From positions 124,001-188,000 of the forward strand of contig NZ_JAHSPF010000005.1 of the NCBI RefSeq assembly GCF_019132875.1: 64,000 nt of DNA, read 5' to 3'. The stretch's first letter is position 1. Each line of letters opens with the position of its first letter. This document shows positions 56,486-64,000 of this stretch, in pieces. The DNA comes from Erwinia phyllosphaerae (GTDB lineage: Bacteria; Pseudomonadota; Gammaproteobacteria; Enterobacterales; Enterobacteriaceae). The notes below the pieces were generated by a model. That model was not told the origin of the DNA, searched no databases, and was given only the letters and a program-made list of their open reading frames with translations. Made by a program: the position numbers and the translations under genes.

Positions 56486-57964
56486 TTAGTGGCGGAAGGG
56501 GTTGCCGCTATGCGTACGTGCAGCAGCCGGAGCCGGAGCCGCAGCGCGCTGCACCGCAGGCGAAGCCGCAGTCTGCGTGCCGTTTGCTGCTGCATCCTGC
56601 TGCGTATTTTCCGGTGCAACCGCTTCTGGCGAGGTAGGCACTTCTTTGCCCAGACGGCTGTTCAGCATTTGCAGATCCTGCTCGTTCAGCGTGCCCAGAG
56701 CCGATTTAATATTCAGCTCGTTAATCATATAGCTGTAACGCGCGTTGGAGAGCTGTTGCTTGGCGTTGTAAAGCGTGGTGGTGGCATCCAGCACGTCAAC
56801 GATAGTGCGCGTACCAACCTGATAACCCGCTTCCATCGCATCCAGCGAGCTTTGCGCCGAGACCACAGCCTGCTTATAGGCGTTGATGCTGCTGATAGAA
56901 GCATTAACGTTATTGAAGGAGGAGCGTACGGTCTGTACTGCGGTACGGTGCGCGCTCTCCAGCTGCTCGCTGGCGGCAACATAAGAATACTGCGCCTGCT
57001 TCACCTGCGACGTCACGGAACCGCCGCTATACAGCGGTAGCGTAAAGCTCAGGCCCACCTGGTTGGAACCGGAGATGCTGTCCTGATAGGCGGCGCTGTT
57101 GGCGCGGCTGCCGCCATATTTGCTGTTGGATAAACCGGACTGCGCCGTTAAATCCAGCGTAGGCATGTGGCCGGTTTCGTAGTAGCGGATCTGCTCGCGT
57201 GCCAGATCCTGGTTCAGACGCGCGGAAAGCAGGTTAAGGTTACGGCTTTCCGCTTCTTTCAGCAGCGCGTTAACCGGCTGCGGCTTTTGCGTTTGAAAGC
57301 TGTCTACGTTAAGCGAGGCCAGGCTTAAATAGTAGTTACCGGTTACCTGGCGCAGCGTTTCAAGATTGTTGTCCAGGTTATTGCGGGCCGTTACCTCACT
57401 GGCCAGCACGCTGTCATACTGCGCGCGCGCGTTCTGTACGTCAGTAATCGCCACCAGGCCAACATTAAAGCGCTGGGTGGTTTGATCCAGCTGACGGTAG
57501 ATCGACTGTTTCTGCGCTTCGGTATAGGAAAGCGTGTCGATAGCGTTTAATACGTTAAAATAAGCGGTAGCGGTATTAAGAATCAGGTTCTGCTGCGCGG
57601 TCTGGTAGGTGACGTCCTGAACACCTGCCGTTTTCTCCTGCAGCGTCAGCGCACGCCATTTCGACATATCGAAAATGGTCTGCGTCAGCTGCAGCGTACC
57701 GCTGGTCGTGTTGGAGTGCAGACCACTGCTGTCACGATAACCGTTGTTGTAAGTATAATCAGCACCCAGGCCCAGCTGAGGCAGTAAAGGGCTGCGTGCT
57801 TCGTTGATTTTCTCAAACGCGGCATCGCGATCGGCTGCAGAACTGCGAAGATCAGGGTTAGACAAGCGAGCCTGCTGATAGATCTGCAGCAGATTTTCCG
57901 CCTGGCTGGCGACGCTGAAGCCGCCCAGGCCCAGGCCGATAAGTAAAGGGAGCAGTTTCTTCAT
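56486..57964 (-). CDS. tolC: Outer-membrane efflux channel TolC
   Basis: 492 residues (E. coli 493). Start at the ATG with AAGGA six bases upstream; an ATG two codons earlier is too close to the same site. A signal peptide ends SQA-E. The two-fold OEP repeat is visible with helical hairpins (LQIYQQARLSNPDLRSSAAD) and the GTRTIVDVLDATTTLYNAKQ block. The C-terminal 60 residues are Ala/Pro/Gln-rich and not conserved. TolC is the exit duct for RND, MFS and type I systems, including class II microcins. Confidence 0.97.
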   Translation of the reverse strand: MKKLLPLLIGLGLGGFSVASQAENLLQIYQQARLSNPDLRSSAADRDAAFEKINEARSPLLPQLGLGADYTYNNGYRDSSGLHSNTTSGTLQLTQTIFDMSKWRALTLQEKTAGVQDVTYQTAQQNLILNTATAYFNVLNAIDTLSYTEAQKQSIYRQLDQTTQRFNVGLVAITDVQNARAQYDSVLASEVTARNNLDNNLETLRQVTGNYYLSLASLNVDSFQTQKPQPVNALLKEAESRNLNLLSARLNQDLAREQIRYYETGHMPTLDLTAQSGLSNSKYGGSRANSAAYQDSISGSNQVGLSFTLPLYSGGSVTSQVKQAQYSYVAASEQLESAHRTAVQTVRSSFNNVNASISSINAYKQAVVSAQSSLDAMEAGYQVGTRTIVDVLDATTTLYNAKQQLSNARYSYMINELNIKSALGTLNEQDLQMLNSRLGKEVPTSPEAVAPENTQQDAAANGTQTAASPAVQRAAAPAPAAARTHSGNPFRH

Positions 57965-58178
57965 TTGCATTCCTTGTTGTGCAGCAATGTTGCTATGGTA
58001 GCGCTGTTGTAAGCCAAAAAAATTATCGCCGATTCTACCAGAGTAAACAAAAAAGATAAGTTGGCTGAAAGTGCCATGTTGCCACAATTTACTTAAATTA
58101 ATCATTAAGTACTACCAGCCTGGCGGATTCTGGCGGCCATTTTGCATTTTCCGCAATATCGATAAAGGAGAACAAACG

Positions 58179-58814
58179 ATGAGCGACGAGAAAAAATACC
58201 CGGTGACTTTCACCAAAAACGATGTAGAAATTATCGCACGAGAAACATGCTACAAAGGTTTTTTTTCGCTCACTCGTTACCGCTTCCGTCATCGTCTGTT
58301 TAACGGCGGTATGAGCAAAGAAGTCGCGCGGGAAGTTTTTGAACGCGGTCATGCTGCCGTGCTGCTGCCTTACGATCCCATCAGCGATCGGGTTGTGCTG
58401 ATTGAGCAAATCCGTATTCCTGTTTTTGACAGCAGCCCAACGCCCTGGCTGTTAGAATTAGTGGCCGGTATTATCGAACCGGGCGAAACGCCGGAAGAGG
58501 TTGTACGGCGTGAAGCAGTAGAAGAAGCCGGAATCAAACCCGCTCGCGTTAAGCCAGTGCTCAGCTATTTGTCGAGCCCTGGCGGCACCAGCGAGCGGCT
58601 GGAGATTCTGGTGGGCGAAGTGGATGCCAGCGTGGCGCAGGGAAACCACGGTCTGGAGGAAGAGAATGAGGATATTCTTGTGCACGTGGTAAGCCGTGAG
58701 CAGGCTTACCGGTGGGTGGAAGAGGGGAGAATAGACAACGCGGCCTCGGTCATCGCTCTGCAATGGCTGGAACTGCATCATAAAAAACTAAGAGACGAGT
58801 GGAAAAACGAATGA
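58179..58814 (+). CDS. nudF: ADP-ribose pyrophosphatase NudF
   Basis: 211 residues from the ATG with AAAGGAG at 8 nt. Nudix box [20 protein letters not shown] + AGI is intact. It hydrolyses ADP-ribose to AMP and ribose 5-phosphate. First gene of the nudF-yqiB-cpdA-yqiA-parE run, divergent from tolC as in E. coli; its stop overlaps the yqiB start (ATGA). Confidence 0.96.
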   Translation: MSDEKKYPVTFTKNDVEIIARETCYKGFFSLTRYRFRHRLFNGGMSKEVAREVFERGHAAVLLPYDPISDRVVLIEQIRIPVFDSSPTPWLLELVAGIIEPGETPEEVVRREAVEEAGIKPARVKPVLSYLSSPGGTSERLEILVGEVDASVAQGNHGLEEENEDILVHVVSREQAYRWVEEGRIDNAASVIALQWLELHHKKLRDEWKNE

Positions 58815-59236
58815 TAAAGCGCTACGTGCCTGATTTCCCTGAAATGATGCGGATCTGCGAAACCAATTTCGCGCAGCTGCGTCGTCTGCTGCCGAAAGAA
58901 GATCGGGCGGGAGAGTCAGTCACCTGGCAGGTCAACGGGGCAAGTTATACGGTGACTATCCAGGAATCAACGCGTTACACTACGCTGGTAGAAATAAAGC
59001 AGACCGCGCCAGCCGTGAGTTACTGGAGCCTGCCGGCCATGTCCGTACGGCTCTATCACGATGCGATGGTGGCGGAAGTGTGTTCAACTCAGCAGATCTA
59101 TCGCTTTAAAGCACGCTATGATTATCCAAATAAAAAGCTGCATCAGCGTGATGAAAAGCACCAGATAAACCAGTTTCTTGCAGACTGGCTGCGCTACTGT
59201 TTGGCGCACGGCGCAATGGCTGTTCCGGTATGGTAG
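58811..59236 (+). CDS. yqiB: YqiB-like DUF1249 protein
   Basis: 141 residues, starting [20 protein letters not shown] as in E. coli YqiB. A small soluble protein of unknown function. Translationally coupled to nudF through the ATGA overlap. Confidence 0.93.
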   Translation: MIKRYVPDFPEMMRICETNFAQLRRLLPKEDRAGESVTWQVNGASYTVTIQESTRYTTLVEIKQTAPAVSYWSLPAMSVRLYHDAMVAEVCSTQQIYRFKARYDYPNKKLHQRDEKHQINQFLADWLRYCLAHGAMAVPVW

Positions 59237-59270
59237 GTCAGCGGAACAGCGTTAACCCTAAGGATTTTGA

Positions 59271-60098
59271 TTGGATAGCCTGTTAAAACTTCCTGTGGAG
59301 AGTGGTTTCCGGGCAAGAGTTCTGCAGATAACCGACACTCATCTTTTTGCAGGTAAACATGAAACGCTGCTGGGTGTGAACACCTGGGCCAGTTTTGACG
59401 CGGTGCTGCAGGCCGTCTCCGCCTGCGAACAGCCGTACGATCTGATCGTCGCAACTGGCGATCTGGCGCAGGACCATACTGTCGAAGCCTATCAGCATTT
59501 TGCTGAGGGCATCGCTCGTCTGCCTGCGCCCTGCGTCTGGCTGCCGGGCAATCACGATTTCCAGCCCGCCATGTTTAACACGCTGGCCGAAGCGCAAATC
59601 GCGGACGAAAAGCACGTACTGCTGGGCGACCACTGGCAAATCGTCCTGCTGGACAGTCAGGTTTTCGGCGTACCGTACGGCGAGCTAAGCGACTATCAAC
59701 TGGACTGGCTGGAAAAGACGCTGGCGATTGCGCCTGAACGCCATACGCTGGTGCTGCTGCATCATCATCCGCTGCCTTCAGGTTGCAGCTGGCTCGATCA
59801 GCACAGCCTGCGCAATCCGCATATGCTGGAAGCAGTCCTGCAACGCTATCCGCTGGCGACCACGCTGCTTTGCGGCCATATTCATCAGGATTTAGATCTC
59901 GACTGGAACGGCCGTCGCCTGCTGGCCACGCCTTCCACCTGCGTGCAGTTCAAACCGCACTGCACCAATTTTACGATTGATTCCGAAGCACCGGGCTGGC
60001 GCTGGCTGGATTTGTATACGGACGGTCGGGTAGAGACTCAGGTTGAACGCCTGCAGACGCGCGCGTTTAATCCCGATCTCGATTCGGAAGGATATTAA
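59271..60098 (+). CDS. cpdA: 3',5'-cyclic-AMP phosphodiesterase CpdA
   Basis: 275 residues (same as E. coli) from a TTG start with AAGGA 7 nt upstream; TTG is also the E. coli start, and no ATG lies nearby. Calcineurin-type metallophosphoesterase motifs are [23 protein letters not shown] and the C-terminal CGHIHQDLD. It lowers cellular cAMP. Confidence 0.97.
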   Translation: MDSLLKLPVESGFRARVLQITDTHLFAGKHETLLGVNTWASFDAVLQAVSACEQPYDLIVATGDLAQDHTVEAYQHFAEGIARLPAPCVWLPGNHDFQPAMFNTLAEAQIADEKHVLLGDHWQIVLLDSQVFGVPYGELSDYQLDWLEKTLAIAPERHTLVLLHHHPLPSGCSWLDQHSLRNPHMLEAVLQRYPLATTLLCGHIHQDLDLDWNGRRLLATPSTCVQFKPHCTNFTIDSEAPGWRWLDLYTDGRVETQVERLQTRAFNPDLDSEGY

Positions 60099-60099
60099 G

Positions 60100-60678
60100 A
60101 TGGCCACGCTGATTTATCTGCACGGGTTTAACAGCTCGCCTCTGTCCGCCAAGGCGACGCAGTTCCGGCAGTGGCTGGCGACGCACCATCCGCAGATTCA
60201 GGTAGAAGTGCCGCAGCTGCCGCCTTTTCCCGCAGATGCGGCGCTCATGCTCGAAAACCTGATTATGGGCCTGTCGGGCGAAGCGGTGGGTATTGTGGGC
60301 TCGTCGCTGGGCGGCTATTACGCGACCTGGCTTTCGCAATGCTTCACGCTGCCGGCCGTGGTGGTCAATCCGGCGGTGCGGCCTTTTGAGCTGCTGGTGG
60401 ATTATCTGGGGCTGAATCAGAACCCGTACACCGGTCAGCATTATGTGTTAGAGTCACGCCATATTTACGATCTGAAAGTAATGCAGATTGACCCGTTAGA
60501 GTCGCCGGATTTGCTCTGGCTGCTGCAGCAAACGGGCGACGAAGTGCTCGATTACCGCCAGGCTGTGGGCTACTACAGCGCCTGCCGCCAGACGGTTGAA
60601 GAGGGCGGCAATCATGCTTTTATCGGATTCGAACGCCATTTCTCCCCGATCCTTGATTTCCTGGGCCTGTCGGCCTGA
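60100..60678 (+). CDS. yqiA: Esterase YqiA
   Basis: 192 residues (E. coli 193). Alpha/beta-hydrolase with oxyanion-side YLHGFNSSP, the nucleophile elbow GSSLGGYYA and the C-terminal [10 protein letters not shown] carrying the catalytic His. Cytoplasmic esterase with short-chain activity. Starts 1 bp after the cpdA stop. Confidence 0.95.
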   Translation: MATLIYLHGFNSSPLSAKATQFRQWLATHHPQIQVEVPQLPPFPADAALMLENLIMGLSGEAVGIVGSSLGGYYATWLSQCFTLPAVVVNPAVRPFELLVDYLGLNQNPYTGQHYVLESRHIYDLKVMQIDPLESPDLLWLLQQTGDEVLDYRQAVGYYSACRQTVEEGGNHAFIGFERHFSPILDFLGLSA

Positions 60679-62622
<1,944 letters not shown>

Positions 62623-62642
62623 AGATCGGTTGCCAGTGAGGA

Positions 62643-62666
62643 AAACCCGGTTCAGCTGAACCGGGT
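62643..62666 (+). terminator. Terminator of parE
   Basis: A perfect AACCCGGTTCAG/CTGAACCGGGTT hairpin followed by TTTTGTTTTT. Confidence 0.93.
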
Positions 62667-62774
62667 TTTTTGTTTTTAAGCACCGCCTTTATTTCCGCGC
62701 GACGGCGATACCCCCCGTTTTCGCTCAGGAAAGCGGCGCATCCATTGCCTCTATTCCCGCGCGACGGCAACTCG

Positions 62775-63695
62775 CTAACGCTGCAAAATCGCCAGAAAAG
62801 CCGCCTTCACCTTTTCAGCCTCTACGCCCAGGCAGAGGGTTTGCGCGCGGCAGTCTGCATAGGGATCGAAGCGGGAGGCGAGCGGGCTGACTTTATGCAG
62901 GGTTTGTCCCAGCGTAATGCCTTCCGTAACCACCCGCACCGGTGCGCTGACGGTGACAAAAAGCTCGGGATGCGTCAGCCATAAAATCGTCAGCGTATCG
63001 TGCAGCGCCATGCCTTCAAATCCTTCCCGCGCCAGGCTGTATTGCAGATAGCCTCTGGAAATCTGCTCTAAAACCGGCATGTTCAGCGCCCGGATCTCGT
63101 CACCGGTAATCAGCACCTCGTGGGTCACGTCCAGCGGCAGCACGGTCACGGGCAGGGCGGAAGAAAACACCTGATCGGCGGCATGCGGATCCTTCCAGAT
63201 ATTAAACTCGCTGTGCGGCGTCACGTTTCCCGCGTGGCCGTTAGTGCCAAAGGCACCGCCCATCATCACCAGCTCTTTTACCAGCGGAATGATATCGGGC
63301 GCCAGGTTGATTGCGGCGGCGATATTGGTCAGCGGGCCGATAGCCACCAGCGTTACTTCGTGCGGCAGCGCCCTGACGGTGTCGATAATAAAGCTGACGG
63401 CGTTGCCCGCCTCTTCATCAAAGGGATTGTCCAGCACGTCGCCTAATCCATCGCCACCGTGTACCGTTGTGGCGCTGGCCGAAGGAGAGAGCGCCAGCGG
63501 ACGCGAGCAGCCGCGAAACACTGGCGCGTTACAGCCAATCAGCTGCGAAAAAAGGCGGGCGTTTTTCACCGCCTGGCCGACCGCTACGTTACCGAACACG
63601 GTCGTAATGCCGAGGATCTGCTGGGTCCTGGCGGCGCAGGCCAGTGCAAAAGCGTCGTCCACACCGATATCCGTATCAAAGATGATTTTTTTCAT
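62775..63695 (-). CDS. Inosine-uridine-preferring nucleoside hydrolase family protein
   Basis: 306 residues from MKKIIFDTDIGVDDAFALAC, the Ca-binding aspartate signature DTDIGVDDA of the family; an ATG five codons upstream is possible. Further motifs are VTLVAIGPLTNIAAA and the active-site segment EFNIWKDPHAADQV. It hydrolyses the N-glycosidic bond of ribonucleosides. Next to an amino-acid-type ABC ATPase gene on the same strand, 29 bp away, so transport and hydrolysis may be linked. Confidence 0.9.
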   Translation of the reverse strand: MKKIIFDTDIGVDDAFALACAARTQQILGITTVFGNVAVGQAVKNARLFSQLIGCNAPVFRGCSRPLALSPSASATTVHGGDGLGDVLDNPFDEEAGNAVSFIIDTVRALPHEVTLVAIGPLTNIAAAINLAPDIIPLVKELVMMGGAFGTNGHAGNVTPHSEFNIWKDPHAADQVFSSALPVTVLPLDVTHEVLITGDEIRALNMPVLEQISRGYLQYSLAREGFEGMALHDTLTILWLTHPELFVTVSAPVRVVTEGITLGQTLHKVSPLASRFDPYADCRAQTLCLGVEAEKVKAAFLAILQR

Positions 63696-63723
63696 CGCAT
63701 GCTCGCTCAATAAACGAAGAGGG

Positions 63724-64000
63724 CTAGCGCGGCAAGGCGTCCAGCTCGGGCGAAAAATGTACGTCTTTCAGGAAGGCGCTGACGCGAGGATGGTCGCCGC
63801 CGCGCAGAGCGTCCGGGGCATCATCGCAGACCACGCGGCCTTTCTCCATAAAGACAATGCGATCGGAGACCTTGAAGGCGAAATTCATCTCGTGCGTCAC
63901 AATTATCATCGTAATGCCTTCACCCGCCAGGTTTTCAATTACCTTTAACACCTCGTTGACCTTTTCAGGATCCAGCGCGGAAGTCGGTTCGTCAAACAGC
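63724..64000 (-). CDS. Polar amino-acid ABC transporter ATP-binding protein, partial (C-terminal part)
   Basis: The frame is open to the right edge of the window. Visible are Walker B and D-loop (LFDEPTSALDPEKVNE), the H-loop IIVTHEMNFAFKVSDRIVFM and FMEKGRV, typical of the HisP/GlnQ group that imports polar amino acids. The C-terminus ends SPELDALPR. The start, Walker A and signature lie outside the window. It precedes the nucleoside hydrolase in the same transcription direction. Confidence 0.92.
   Translation of the reverse strand, partial: LFDEPTSALDPEKVNEVLKVIENLAGEGITMIIVTHEMNFAFKVSDRIVFMEKGRVVCDDAPDALRGGDHPRVSAFLKDVHFSPELDALPR

Overview
The window is chromosomal DNA of a gamma-proteobacterium of the order Enterobacterales. 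About two thirds is core genome in the order familiar from Escherichia coli: rpsU-dnaG-rpoD-mug, tsaD, plsY, folB, uppP, cca, ygiM, ygiF-glnE-hldE, ubiK, ribB, ygiD-ygiC-ygiB-tolC, nudF-yqiB-cpdA-yqiA-parE. Protein lengths and sequences diverge moderately from E. coli, which together with the accessory genes suggests Erwiniaceae (Pantoea/Mixta/Erwinia type). The genus is inference.

Layout: 1-4004 holds two YsnF/AvaK-type stress proteins, a DUF445 membrane protein, a LysE-type exporter and YjjA. At 4383-4467 lies tRNA-Leu(CAA) (leuX), a classic integration site. From it to 12833 runs a genomic island bounded by direct repeats of the tRNA 3' end and the flanking bases. It carries a P4-satellite replication block (Ash/Icd-like protein, two small P4 ORFs, the alpha primase-helicase, origin-like repeats). 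Its cargo is a 1000-residue protein whose centre is an OphMA-like peptide backbone alpha-N-methyltransferase (the borosin RiPP family), next to a regulator with two LuxR-type HTH domains. No integrase is present, and a serine-recombinase gene survives only as a fragment.

12834-20662 looks like a second, older accessory block. It holds a decayed IS3-family transposase, a DUF3289/DUF943 pair, an HNH endonuclease with a SAM methyltransferase, and a large Upf1/Dna2-like SF1 helicase (possible defence genes). 20663-35169 holds metabolic and envelope genes: fucO, an APC permease, ampH, a chemoreceptor, opgB, a porin, a tautomerase with a divergent LysR regulator, a UPF0303 protein, a beta-propeller protein and mug. 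A 50-residue Hok-type toxin gene sits between mug and rpoD.

35673-62666 is the conserved macromolecular-synthesis and envelope core. It includes an FMN riboswitch before ribB and an unexpected microcin-like precursor gene between tsaD and plsY. The window ends with a nucleoside hydrolase and the C-terminal part of an amino-acid ABC transporter ATPase.

The most novel item is the fused, repeat-tailed, membrane-anchored borosin-type protein on the P4-like island. The microcin-like precursor, the helicase/HNH/methyltransferase cluster and several coding or intergenic minisatellites are second-tier leads. All assignments come from reading the sequence and from memory of the families; no database search was run.
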